The notes beneath the pieces were generated by a model, which was given only the letters and a program-made list of their open reading frames with translations, was not told the DNA's origin and searched no databases. From the NCBI RefSeq assembly GCF_034440735.1, contig NZ_CP140098.1, positions 916,501 through 980,500 of the forward strand: a stretch of 64,000 nt of DNA, read 5' to 3'. Source of the DNA: Deinococcus sp. AB2017081 (lineage in GTDB: Bacteria; Deinococcota; Deinococci; Deinococcales; Deinococcaceae). This document shows, one piece after another, positions 30,982 to 41,220 of this stretch; position 1 is the first letter of the stretch, and every line of letters starts with the position of its first letter. A program made the translations under genes and the position numbers.

Positions 30982-32013
30982 ATGACCGGCCCTGCGCCAG
31001 CGCCACGCCGTCGCCGCACCTTCGGCGTCTACATCGGCCGCTTCGAGCCCCCCCACACCGCGCATCTGGAGGTCATGCTCGAAGCCCTGGGCAGCGTGCA
31101 GAAACTCATCGTCGTGATCGGCAGTGCCCGCGCCGCCCGCACCCCGAAAAACCCCTTCACCGCCGACGAACGTCAGGACATCATCGCCGCCATGCTGGCA
31201 GAGGCAGGCGTTCCCAAGCCCCGCGTGCTGTTCGTCCACGTCCGCGACTACTTCTACAACGAGACCCTGTGGCTCAGCGAGGTGCAGCGCGGCGTGCAGG
31301 CCCACACGCGCGGCAGCACCGACGTCGCATTGATCGGGCACATCAAGGACGAGAGCAGCTACTACCTGCGCTCGTTCCCGGCATGGGAGTTCATCCCCAC
31401 CCATGTCGTCAGCGACCTGTCGGCCACCGATGTCCGTACCGCGTACTTCGAGGATCGCCTGGAGGCCGTCGGCGGTATGGTGCCCCCCGCCGTCCACACC
31501 TTCCTGACGGCCTTCCACGCCACCCCCGAGTACGCCGACCTGAGGGCCGAATACGACTACCTGCGCGAGTACCGCGTGTCGTGGAAGGACGCTCCCTTTC
31601 CCCCGGTCTTCCTCACGGCCGATGGGGTCGTCACGCGCAGCGGGCACGTGCTGCTCGTCCGGCGCGACGGGCTGCCGGGGCGGGGGCGGCTGGCCATGCC
31701 CGGCGGCTTCGTCGGCCAGACCGAGACGCTGCTCGACTGCGCCATGCGCAAGGTGCGCGGCGAGAGCGGCCTGAACCCCGCCATCGCGCTGGACACGCAG
31801 CTGCGCAGTCAGAAGGTCTTCGACTATCCGGGCCGCAGCCTGCGCGGGCGCACCGTCACGCACGCCTTCCACTTCGACCTGGGGATCGGCCAGCTGCCGG
31901 TGCTGGGCGAGAAGTCGGCTCTGTGGATGCCCCTGGGCGACGCCATGGCCCACCCCGAACTCTTCTTCGAGGATCACCACGCGATCATCGAACACTTCCT
32001 GATGCGGGGGTGA
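30982..32013 (+). CDS. Bifunctional NMN adenylyltransferase / Nudix protein (NadM-Nudix type)
   Basis: 343 residues in two domains. Residues ~1-180 are an NMN adenylyltransferase (NAD synthesis) with [10 protein letters not shown] (nucleotide-binding HxxH), and SATDVR as the second signature. Residues ~200-340 have the Nudix fold, but the box is degenerate: GGFVGQTE then RKVRGESGL in place of REUxEExGU, so two of the usual acidic positions are Lys and Gly. The Nudix half (ADP-ribose hydrolysis in the intact family) may therefore be inactive. The start is uncertain: ATG 30982 (7 nt behind a weak GAAAAT box) or ATG 30973. Confidence 0.88.
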   Translation: MTGPAPAPRRRRTFGVYIGRFEPPHTAHLEVMLEALGSVQKLIVVIGSARAARTPKNPFTADERQDIIAAMLAEAGVPKPRVLFVHVRDYFYNETLWLSEVQRGVQAHTRGSTDVALIGHIKDESSYYLRSFPAWEFIPTHVVSDLSATDVRTAYFEDRLEAVGGMVPPAVHTFLTAFHATPEYADLRAEYDYLREYRVSWKDAPFPPVFLTADGVVTRSGHVLLVRRDGLPGRGRLAMPGGFVGQTETLLDCAMRKVRGESGLNPAIALDTQLRSQKVFDYPGRSLRGRTVTHAFHFDLGIGQLPVLGEKSALWMPLGDAMAHPELFFEDHHAIIEHFLMRG

Positions 32014-32056
32014 GGCAACGGAGAGTGTCTGCGCCTGGCACACTGAGCGCAACTCC

Positions 32057-32638
32057 ATGACCACCGACGCCTCGTACTACGTGTACGCCCTGAAAGACCC
32101 GCGTACGTCGCCCGCCGCGCCGTTCTACATCGGCAAGGGCACCGGCGTCCGCTCGCATGAGCACGACGCCCGACCGGACGACACGCTCAAGGGTCAGCGC
32201 ATCCGGGAGATTCAGGCGGCCGGGCAGCAGATCCTGATTGCGCGGCTGGTCGAGGAGTTGACCGAAGTACAGGCGCTACGGATCGAGGCGGAACTGATCG
32301 CCGCGTTCGGCACGGTGGCCAGCGGCGGTCTGCTGACCAACACTGTCATGCCCGCCGGGCTGGGCGGCAAGTCCCGTGCACAGTTGACCGTTCCGTCCGG
32401 CGTCAAGGAGAAGGCACAGGTCGGGCTTTCACTCGTCAAGGACGCCGTGCTGGAACTCGCGCAGGCCAATCCCGGCGGGATCACCAACTCCGAGACGGCC
32501 AGCATGCTCGGCCTGCGCAGCGACTATGGCGGCGGATCGAAGGACTACCTCTCCTACTCGGTGCTGGGCCTGCTGATGCGCGAGGGCAAACTGGAGCGTA
32601 AGGCTGGCGGGAAGAAGCACGTGGCCAGAGTGCGCTGA
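32057..32638 (+). CDS. GIY-YIG domain protein with C-terminal winged-helix-like region
   Basis: 193 residues. The N-terminal ~95 residues match the LEM-3/ANKLE1-like branch of GIY-YIG nucleases: [10 protein letters not shown] for [11 protein letters not shown] for YIG, then R-x-H (GVRSHEHDA) and the metal-binding Glu in [11 protein letters not shown]. Residues ~120-193 look like a small helical/winged-helix DNA-binding region ([34 protein letters not shown]). All nuclease residues seem present, so a structure-specific DNA endonuclease is plausible. It sits between the NadM gene and the MrfA-like helicase. Its role is unknown. Confidence 0.75.
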   Translation: MTTDASYYVYALKDPRTSPAAPFYIGKGTGVRSHEHDARPDDTLKGQRIREIQAAGQQILIARLVEELTEVQALRIEAELIAAFGTVASGGLLTNTVMPAGLGGKSRAQLTVPSGVKEKAQVGLSLVKDAVLELAQANPGGITNSETASMLGLRSDYGGGSKDYLSYSVLGLLMREGKLERKAGGKKHVARVR

Positions 32639-32688
32639 CCCTCCCCGCAACGTGACCCAACTTCCCCGCGTTCCCGTCGCCACGCGCC

Positions 32689-32700
32689 TACACTGAACCC
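32689..32700 (+). promoter_or_regulatory. Leaderless promoter -10 of the MrfA-like helicase
   Basis: TACACT at 32689-32694, 6 nt before the ATG at 32701. Confidence 0.6.
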
Positions 32701-35334
<2,634 letters not shown>

Positions 35335-35365
35335 TCGCCCGTGGCCCGGACGTCACGCGGAGTCC

Positions 35366-35701
35366 ATGTCGGCCGATCCGTCCGGGCCTGATCGCTGGAC
35401 ACCCACCATCCGCCGGGGCCTCCTGGGTGGCGTCATCTGGGCGGGGATCGTCGTGGTCGTGGCCGGGACGCTGTTCGGCGCGCCCTGGGAGGCGCGGGAG
35501 ATGGCCGGGCTGCTGGGCTGGGCCGGGCTCGCGCCGGTCGTCCTGGCGGGCGGCCTTGCGCAGGCCCGGTACGACCAGCCGGGTGACCGGCGGGCCGCCA
35601 GGGCGGTGTGGGATCACGTCGCCTCCTGCGTGATCGCGGCGCTGGCCGTGTTCAGCCTCCAGCAGTTCCTGCTGCTCGTGGCCGCCCAGCGTGGCATCTG
35701 A
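35366..35701 (+). CDS. Small membrane protein
   Basis: 111-residue protein with three hydrophobic segments (GLLGGVIWAGIVVVVAGTLF, MAGLLGWAGLAPVVLAGGL and VIAALAVFSLQQFLLLVA). Cytoplasmic N-terminus likely (RWTPTIRRG). No family recognised. It starts at the ATG at 35366, 31 nt after the helicase stop, so it may be cotranscribed. Confidence 0.6.
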   Translation: MSADPSGPDRWTPTIRRGLLGGVIWAGIVVVVAGTLFGAPWEAREMAGLLGWAGLAPVVLAGGLAQARYDQPGDRRAARAVWDHVASCVIAALAVFSLQQFLLLVAAQRGI

Positions 35702-35720
35702 CCGGCCGCGTGATCTCCGG

Positions 35721-35750
35721 TTGACCCCCCTCGCGGGGCGCGGCTATACT
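35721..35750 (+). promoter_or_regulatory. Promoter of tRNA-Gln
   Basis: TTGACC (35721-35726), 18-bp spacer, TATACT (35745-35750): the clearest -35/-10 pair in this part of the window. The leader before the tRNA contains a small hairpin, GGGGCT-GACG-AGCCCC at 35767-35782. Confidence 0.8.
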
Positions 35751-35793
35751 CCCACTGCGCTTTGCAGGGGCTGACGAGCCCCAGACGCTGCAC

Positions 35794-35867
35794 AGGGATA
35801 TGGTGTAATGGCAGCACAACAGATTTTGGATCTGTTTGTCTAGGTTCGAATCCTAGTATCCCTGCCA
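35794..35867 (+). tRNA. tRNA-Gln (UUG)
   Basis: Cloverleaf can be folded by eye: acceptor AGGGATA (35794-35800) with TATCCCT (35857-35863), discriminator G and encoded CCA to 35867. The anticodon stem is ACAGA/TCTGT around the loop TTTTGGA, giving anticodon TTG (glutamine CAA/CAG). The T-arm is CTAGG-TTCGAAT-CCTAG. gatC elsewhere in the window fits a transamidation route, but that does not decide how this tRNA is charged. Confidence 0.95.
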
Positions 35868-35873
35868 CCAGAG

Positions 35874-35906
35874 CCGCCTTCTGAACAAGGAGGCGGTTTG
35901 TTCTGT
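35874..35906 (+). terminator. Terminator of tRNA-Gln
   Basis: CCGCCT (35874-35879) pairs with AGGCGG (35891-35896), followed by TTTGTTCT. Confidence 0.8.
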
Positions 35907-36013
35907 CTGTTCCGCGGCATCAGAAAGCAGTCATGAGGCGAAACGTCGTGATCCTCACGTTGCGTCAGCTGGGATTCACCGGGAATCAGGTGGGCAGGAC
36001 TACCGTGAACGGT

Positions 36014-36601
36014 ATGAAGAAGCCCTTTGTACTGCTCGCCCTGACCGCTTCCCTGCTTGGCCTGGCGACCCCGGCGGCCGCCGCGCCGAAGATCAGTGCC
36101 CAGAGCATCATCGTGAACCCGGTGCCCACCAGCCTCGCCGTGCAGGTGTGGGTCAACCGCGATCCCTACGGCAGCGGCACGCCCAACTACCGTATCGGCG
36201 AGAAGATCAGCATCTCGACCCGTGTCAGCGAGAACGCCTACGTGTACCTGTTCAACATCAACCCCGACGGCACGACCGACCAGATCCTGCCCAACCGCCT
36301 GGGCAGCGGCAACTATGTCCGCGCCGGGCAGGTGCGCAGCTTCCCCGCACCGGGCGACAACTTCCAGTTCAACATCGCCGGGCCGTACGGCCTGAACAAG
36401 GTGCTGGTCATCGCCAGCCGCAGCCAGCTGAACCTCAGCCAGCTCAGCTCGTACACCGGGGGCAGCGCGTTCGCCACGGTCAAACCCCAGGATCCCGGCC
36501 GCCTTGCGCAGGCCCTGAGCATCGTGGTCGATCCGGTCGAGCAGCCGGTGCCGCAGCAGAACTGGACGAGCGACGCGGTGCAGTACAACGTGGCGTACTG
36601 A
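36014..36601 (+). CDS. DUF4384 secreted protein
   Basis: 195 residues. Sec signal peptide MKKPFVLLALTASLLGLATPAAAA, then a DUF4384 domain (~40-150): VQVWVNRDPYGSGTPNYRIGE, SENAYVYLFNINPDGTTDQIL and NRLGSGNYVRAGQ are typical of this beta-rich module. The C-terminus carries SALARIV-like VVDPVEQPVPQQNW. The family is found in surface and S-layer-associated proteins; the function is not known. The ATG at 36014 has TACCGT 7 nt upstream, a possible leaderless promoter. A strong terminator follows. Confidence 0.82.
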   Translation: MKKPFVLLALTASLLGLATPAAAAPKISAQSIIVNPVPTSLAVQVWVNRDPYGSGTPNYRIGEKISISTRVSENAYVYLFNINPDGTTDQILPNRLGSGNYVRAGQVRSFPAPGDNFQFNIAGPYGLNKVLVIASRSQLNLSQLSSYTGGSAFATVKPQDPGRLAQALSIVVDPVEQPVPQQNWTSDAVQYNVAY

Positions 36602-36621
36602 GCAGGAATTTCAGGCCCCAG

Positions 36622-36650
36622 CGCGTCCGGACGGAAGGTGTCCGGGCGCG
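36622..36650 (+). terminator. Terminator after the DUF4384 gene
   Basis: 11-bp stem with one G-U pair (36622-36632 with 36640-36650) and a 7-nt loop, followed by TCTTGG. It may also serve the convergent EamA gene. Confidence 0.7.
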
Positions 36651-36661
36651 TCTTGGTGTGG

Positions 36662-37558
36662 TCACGGGTGTGGAGCGGTCGGGGCACGTCGGGCCGGCCA
36701 CTGGGCCAGTCCGGCCCCGGCGAGGATCAGGCCTCCGCCCAGCACGACCGCCGGGCCGGGCTGCTCGTGCAGGATCAATGCAGCCAGCACGACCGTGAAC
36801 AGGGGTTCCAGGGTGCCCAGCAGACTGGCGCGGGTGGCCCCCAGTCGGGCGATCGCGCCGTACAGGGCAGGCACCGCCACGATGGTCGGGATCAGGGCCA
36901 TGCCCAGGATCACGCCCCACGCATCCAGCGCTGTGGGGATGTGCAGGGTGCCGCGCCCGGCCGCCAGGGCGCCAAAGGTCACGCCCGCAACCAGCGCCAT
37001 GTGTGCCGTCGCGGCGATGGGGGAGACCCCGTTCAGGAACCGCTCGGAGGCCACGAGGTACAGCGCGTACAGGGCACCGGCCGCCGCGCCGCACAGCAGG
37101 CCCACCGGATCGCGGTCGGCCGCGCCGGGCAGCCCGATCACCAGCGCGAGCCCCAGCCCGGCCAGCGCGACTGCGCCCAGCTGCGTGCGGCGCGGCACGC
37201 GCCCCTGGAGCCACGACAGCAGCACCACGAAGGCCGGCGCGGAGTACAGCAGCAGGCTGGTCGTGCCCGCCGAGACCCGCCCCAGCGCCGCGAAATACGC
37301 CAGCGTGGCGACCGTGTACAGCGTGCCCACGGCCAGCAGCCGTCCCCGCGCCGCCCACGCCAGCCGCCCCGACAGCGGCAGCAGCAGCAGCGCCACGATG
37401 GCGAAGCGCCACCCCAGCAGGCTGTGGCTGTCCAGGCCCACCCCGGCCCCCAGCTTTCCGAAGATCCCCAGCGTCCCGAAGGCCAGCGCTCCGACCACGC
37501 CCAGCGCCACCCCCGTGCGGATGTCGGAGGCGGCGGGTGTGGTCGCAGAGGTGGTCAC
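36662..37558 (-). CDS. EamA-family (DMT) transporter
   Basis: 298-residue membrane protein with ten hydrophobic helices in two EamA repeats (GVALGVVGALAFGTLGIFGK and VGLLCGAAAGALYALYLVASE mark the repeat starts). The family exports or imports small metabolites such as amino acids; the substrate is unknown. The start is the GTG at 37558 behind a TACACT box 7 nt upstream. A very long open frame continues upstream opposite priA but is a GC artefact. It is divergent from priA. Confidence 0.87.
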   Translation of the reverse strand: MTTSATTPAASDIRTGVALGVVGALAFGTLGIFGKLGAGVGLDSHSLLGWRFAIVALLLLPLSGRLAWAARGRLLAVGTLYTVATLAYFAALGRVSAGTTSLLLYSAPAFVVLLSWLQGRVPRRTQLGAVALAGLGLALVIGLPGAADRDPVGLLCGAAAGALYALYLVASERFLNGVSPIAATAHMALVAGVTFGALAAGRGTLHIPTALDAWGVILGMALIPTIVAVPALYGAIARLGATRASLLGTLEPLFTVVLAALILHEQPGPAVVLGGGLILAGAGLAQWPARRAPTAPHP

Positions 37559-37571
37559 GATGGGAAGTGTA
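37559..37571 (-). promoter_or_regulatory. Leaderless promoter -10 of the EamA gene
   Basis: TACACT at 37571-37566 (minus strand), 7 nt before the GTG at 37558. Confidence 0.6.
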
Positions 37572-37645
37572 TGGGACAGTCTCGGCGCGCGTTCGTGACA
37601 TCCGGACACCGACATCTGGCTCCAAGACGGTAGCCTACAGGGCGT

Positions 37646-37740
37646 GACAGCGGTCTTCCACTCCGTTGAAGGGAGAACATCACCCCCTTCAACTCCGTTC
37701 CGACCGCTGTCTGTGGCGGCGACTCGCTTCGCTCGCCCCA
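37646..37740. repeat. Dispersed repeat, family 2, copy A (hairpin)
   Basis: Long imperfect hairpin: GACAGCGGTC (37646-37655) pairs with GACCGCTGTC (37702-37711), and GTTGAAGGG (37665-37673) with CCCTTCAAC (37685-37693). It is followed by GACTCGCTTCGCTCG (37721-37735). Parts recur at 45564 and 54599. It occupies the space between the EamA and priA promoters and ends 14 nt before the priA start. Confidence 0.75.
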
Positions 37741-37753
37741 GACGGGTGCCGCG

Positions 37754-40270
37754 TTGACCCCGCCCGCCGCTCCCCCCCAAAGGCCGTGGCAGGTGGTGGT
37801 GAACCTTCCTGTGCCGGCCTACGATTTCGGCGTGCCCCACGGCTTTGTCGGGGCCGTACCGCTGGGCTGCCGGGTGCTGGTGCCGTGGCGCGGCGAGCTG
37901 GCCGTGGGTCTGGTGGTGGGCGAGGGTGACCCACGCAGCGGCCACCGTCTGCGCGAGGCCATACACGTCCTCGACGACCCCGCGTGCCCGTGGGTACCGC
38001 CCGCCACGGTGCAGGGCATCACGAACTGGGCGCACGACGCCCGCATCCCCGCCGGCCTGATCTGGGGCGATCTGCTGGGCGTGGGCTGGGACGCGGCGTA
38101 CACGCACATGGTTCGGGCCGTCGAGGGGGCCGACCTCCAGGCCTTTGCTCGCAAGGTGCCGACCGGGCGCTGGACGGACGCCGGGGCCTTCGCGCCCGTG
38201 CTCCTGGACGCCATCCGTGAACAGGGGCTGCTGGAGGAGCGCTTCACGGTGCAGCCCCGCACGAAGACCGTCGTGGAGGCCCGCTCCCTGGAGGACGTGC
38301 CGCCGGCCGCCCGCCTGAACGCGGTGATCCAGGCCGTGCCGGAGCACCCGGCCCGCCTGACGCCGAAACAGGCGCAGGCCGTGGCGTGGCTGGCCGAGCA
38401 CGGCCCCTGTGACACGCTGAGCGGCTGGGCCAGGGCGGCCGGGGTCAGCAATGCGGTGGTGACCGCCGCCCTGAATGCCGGTGGAGCCGAATACGTGCGG
38501 GTCGAGTCGACCCCGCCCGCCGCGTGGACGTGGCTGCAGGGGAACGGCCCCACCGACACCTACGCCGCGTGGGCCAACGGCGCGAGCCTGGACGGCGTCC
38601 CCCTGTCGTCCACGCAGGCCGGTACCCTGGCGCTGCGTGGCTGGGCCGACACCGTGGACGTGCCCGCCCCGCCCCCCGCCCTGCCCGAGCCGTGCCCGCT
38701 GGCCGTGAATCCCGATCTGCCGGATCGCCTGCCCGAGGGAGAGCGGTGGCGGCTGCATGGGGGCCGCGCCGCCACGCGCTTCGGCGTGCTCGCGCCCCGG
38801 ATCGGCCGGCTGCTCACGCAGGGGCGCGGCGTGCTCCTCCTCGCTCCGGACGCCGCCACCCTGCGCCGCGCGTGGGACGGCCTGAGCGGTCTGGCGGCCG
38901 CGTGCGGCACGCGGGCCGTGCAGGTCAGCGGCACCCTCTCGCCCGCGCAGCGTGAACACACCTGGGAGCTGGTTCGCACGGACGAAGCGCGGCTGGTGAT
39001 CGGCAGCGGGCACGCCCTGGCCGCCCCCCTGCACGACCCCGCATTGATCGTGGTGCTGGAGGAGGCCAGCGACGCCCACAAGCTCCTGAGCGGCAGCCGC
39101 GCCTTCCTGCCGGACGTGGCCGCCCGGATCGCCGCCGCGCATGACGCGGCCCTGGCGTCGGTGGGGACCGCCCCCGCCGCCGAGACCGTGCCGTGGCCCG
39201 GCGCGGTGCTGCCGCCCCCGCGCACGCGCCTGCACGTCGTGGACTACGCCAACCCGCCCGAGCAGCCGCAGCTGGGTCCGCTGTCCGGCGTGCAGCACAA
39301 GCAGGGCGACATGGGCTACCCGATCAGCCATGACCTCGCGCGGGTGTTGCGGCAGGTGCAGGAGCGCGGGCGGCAGGCCGTCCTGCTGGCCCCCCGGCGC
39401 GGCTACAGCGCCCTGCTGCGCTGTCCCACCTGCGAGCACACCCCCCACTGCCGCAACTGCGACGTGCCCCTGCGCTTTCATCAGGAGACCCGCCAGCTGA
39501 CCTGCCACCAGTGCGGCTACCACGAGGGCATTCCCGACCGCTGCGACAACTGCGGCGACCGCATGTGGAGGGCCCGTGGCCCCGGCACCGAGTGGATCGC
39601 GCAGGAGGTGGGCAAGCTGCTGCCGGGCTTCCCCGTGTACCGCCTCGACAAGGATCGCCAGGACGACCTGAGTCCCCTGTCGGCCGGCGAGCCGGGCGTG
39701 GTCGTGGGCACGCAGCTGCTGCTCTCGCATGAGCCGCCGCCGAACCTCGCGCTGATCGGCGTGACCCTGGCCGACACGTGGCTGAACGTCTCCGATTTCC
39801 GCGCCAGCGAGCGGTACCACCGCCTGCTGCGCCAGCTGGCCGAGTGGCACCCCACCCGCGCCCCCATGCTGCTGGTGCAGACCTTCCAGGCCGACCACCC
39901 CGCCCTGAAGGTCATGGTCGAGCACCAGGGCGTCCTGGCCTACCCCGCCGCCGAGGAGCGTGCCCGGCAGGCCCTGGGCTATCCCCCCCACGCCCGCCTG
40001 GCGCAGATCGAGGTCACCGCCCGCGAGGCCAAGAAGGCCCAGGCTGCCGCCCAGGAACTTGCCGACGCCCTGCACGGGGCGGGGGCCACCGCGCAGGAAG
40101 TCCTGGGCCCCGCGCCCAGCCCCGTCGCCCGTCTGCGCGGCGTGTACCCCTACCACCTGTTCCTGCGGGCCCGGCACGACGCGCGCCTGGGCGAACTCCT
40201 GCGCGTGCTCGATACGCGGACATGGAAAGCGCGGGTGCGGGTGGACGTAAACCCACGGGGGGGACTGTAG
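37754..40270 (+). CDS. priA: Primosomal protein N' (PriA), helicase motifs lost
   Basis: 838-residue PriA, the factor that reloads the replisome at repaired forks. The N-terminal 3' DNA-binding domain is intact (WQVVVNLPVPAYDFGVPHGF), and so are the eight zinc-binding cysteines (RCPTCEHTPHCRNCD, HQCGYHEGIPDRCDNCG, ~560-605). The ATPase motifs are not: where Walker A should be, the sequence reads HGGRAATRFGVL with no GKT, and the DEEH position reads VVLEEASDAHK. D. radiodurans PriA is known as such a pseudohelicase, so it probably acts as a loading scaffold. The start is a TTG at 37754; the nearby GTGs at ~37793 would truncate the conserved N-terminus. Confidence 0.92.
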   Translation: MTPPAAPPQRPWQVVVNLPVPAYDFGVPHGFVGAVPLGCRVLVPWRGELAVGLVVGEGDPRSGHRLREAIHVLDDPACPWVPPATVQGITNWAHDARIPAGLIWGDLLGVGWDAAYTHMVRAVEGADLQAFARKVPTGRWTDAGAFAPVLLDAIREQGLLEERFTVQPRTKTVVEARSLEDVPPAARLNAVIQAVPEHPARLTPKQAQAVAWLAEHGPCDTLSGWARAAGVSNAVVTAALNAGGAEYVRVESTPPAAWTWLQGNGPTDTYAAWANGASLDGVPLSSTQAGTLALRGWADTVDVPAPPPALPEPCPLAVNPDLPDRLPEGERWRLHGGRAATRFGVLAPRIGRLLTQGRGVLLLAPDAATLRRAWDGLSGLAAACGTRAVQVSGTLSPAQREHTWELVRTDEARLVIGSGHALAAPLHDPALIVVLEEASDAHKLLSGSRAFLPDVAARIAAAHDAALASVGTAPAAETVPWPGAVLPPPRTRLHVVDYANPPEQPQLGPLSGVQHKQGDMGYPISHDLARVLRQVQERGRQAVLLAPRRGYSALLRCPTCEHTPHCRNCDVPLRFHQETRQLTCHQCGYHEGIPDRCDNCGDRMWRARGPGTEWIAQEVGKLLPGFPVYRLDKDRQDDLSPLSAGEPGVVVGTQLLLSHEPPPNLALIGVTLADTWLNVSDFRASERYHRLLRQLAEWHPTRAPMLLVQTFQADHPALKVMVEHQGVLAYPAAEERARQALGYPPHARLAQIEVTAREAKKAQAAAQELADALHGAGATAQEVLGPAPSPVARLRGVYPYHLFLRARHDARLGELLRVLDTRTWKARVRVDVNPRGGL

Positions 40271-41220
40271 ATTGATACTCTGACTATATTAATTTGAGTA
40301 CATAAGATTTCTTATTTGAATGTTCCCATCGTCTGGAATTCGCACGTCGCAAGTGAGCCTTCCGCTAGATGAGGCGCTAAATCCACTGAGTACTATTACC
40401 ATTTCCTGCCAGTCTGGAAAATTCTTTAATGAAGTGCCATTAAATGAAACTTTGCTAGAAACCCCAAAAAATAGCATAGAATTCTGCCGAGGCGCTATTA
40501 ATGAAAGCTTAGGCGCTTCAACCTTGTTCCATCGCATTTCGAGATATGGAATCTCTTGTCCGGAAATATATACCGCCTCGATATTTAATGTATCGTCAGA
40601 TATATTATGAATCAGAATAAAGGATCCAAATTGGATGTGCTGCACTGTCAAAGTTGCTGGCCGTTTTGCCACACTTTGATTTGCTGTAGGCGTGACGAGT
40701 GCTGGATCACCGCCACGCACCCATCCTGGCCGAGGATTCCGAGTAATCTCTTGTATCAGGGCTGCATTAACTTTTGCGGCAAGCTCATCTGCAGTTGACC
40801 AAAAATCGACCAGCCTGCCAGCTGATACCTTAGCTTTTAGATTCTCCATCATTTTTTTGCGCTTTTGAGTTGTCTCTATATGCTTTTCGCTCAATAATAC
40901 CTCATCTCTTACGATAAAAGTTAGTACAGGAATCTTGGACTCAACCGCATAATTATATTCTTTTTCAGTGTAGCTAATACCAACTTCTTTATCAATCGAG
41001 CCATAATACTTTTGCGGTATTAGTACATAGTAATCGCTTCTGTCTATCGTTTGCCTAATTATCTCCCACTGCGATGCATCAGATGCGGGAAATGCCTCCA
41101 TGCCTAGTGGTATGTGTCCAAGCTTTAAGATGGAGCCAATCACCTTATTTCTATGTTCTTGTAAGTCTAAAAATGTGCTGCTTACAAATACTGTATATTT
41201 TTTCTCCATATCTAATTATG
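40271..41220. mobile_element. AT-rich insertion between priA and the ABC exporter gene
   Basis: Composition changes abruptly at the priA stop (40268-40270) and again at ~41220, inside the last codons of the ABC exporter. The whole AT-rich block holds one gene (DUF4062) and short flanks. I see no transposase, integrase, terminal inverted repeat or clear target duplication, so the route of entry is unknown. Lying between two convergent gene ends it would disturb neither. Confidence 0.6.
40289..41209 (-). CDS. DUF4062 protein, AT-rich, probably acquired
   Basis: 306 residues. The N-terminal ~95 residues are a DUF4062 domain: VFVSSTFLDLQEHR (~8-21), GMEAFPASDASQW (~36-48), SDYYVLIPQKYYGS (~58-71), YTEKEYNYA (~80-88). 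The domain is thought to have a TIR/deoxyribosyltransferase-like fold and occurs in proteins linked to defence. The C-terminal ~120 residues are beta-rich (FGSFILIHNISDD, LIAPRQNSMLFFGVS) with no family I know. By eye its DNA is about 40% G+C and uses ATA, TTA and AAA codons that neighbours avoid. It begins 6 nt after the ABC exporter stop on the same strand, with no Shine-Dalgarno sequence, and its stop faces the priA stop. The function is unknown; defence is an inference. Confidence 0.8.
   Translation of the reverse strand: MEKKYTVFVSSTFLDLQEHRNKVIGSILKLGHIPLGMEAFPASDASQWEIIRQTIDRSDYYVLIPQKYYGSIDKEVGISYTEKEYNYAVESKIPVLTFIVRDEVLLSEKHIETTQKRKKMMENLKAKVSAGRLVDFWSTADELAAKVNAALIQEITRNPRPGWVRGGDPALVTPTANQSVAKRPATLTVQHIQFGSFILIHNISDDTLNIEAVYISGQEIPYLEMRWNKVEAPKLSLIAPRQNSMLFFGVSSKVSFNGTSLKNFPDWQEMVIVLSGFSASSSGRLTCDVRIPDDGNIQIRNLMYSN

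Noticed and set aside
37559..40177. Very long open frame on the minus strand opposite priA
   Set aside because: It is the extension of the EamA frame; composition is Gly/Arg/Gln-rich nonsense and it opposes a clear PriA. Long antisense open frames are normal at this G+C.
40607..40798. Open frames on the plus strand within the DUF4062 gene
   Set aside because: Short, antisense to the DUF4062 domain protein, with no family features.
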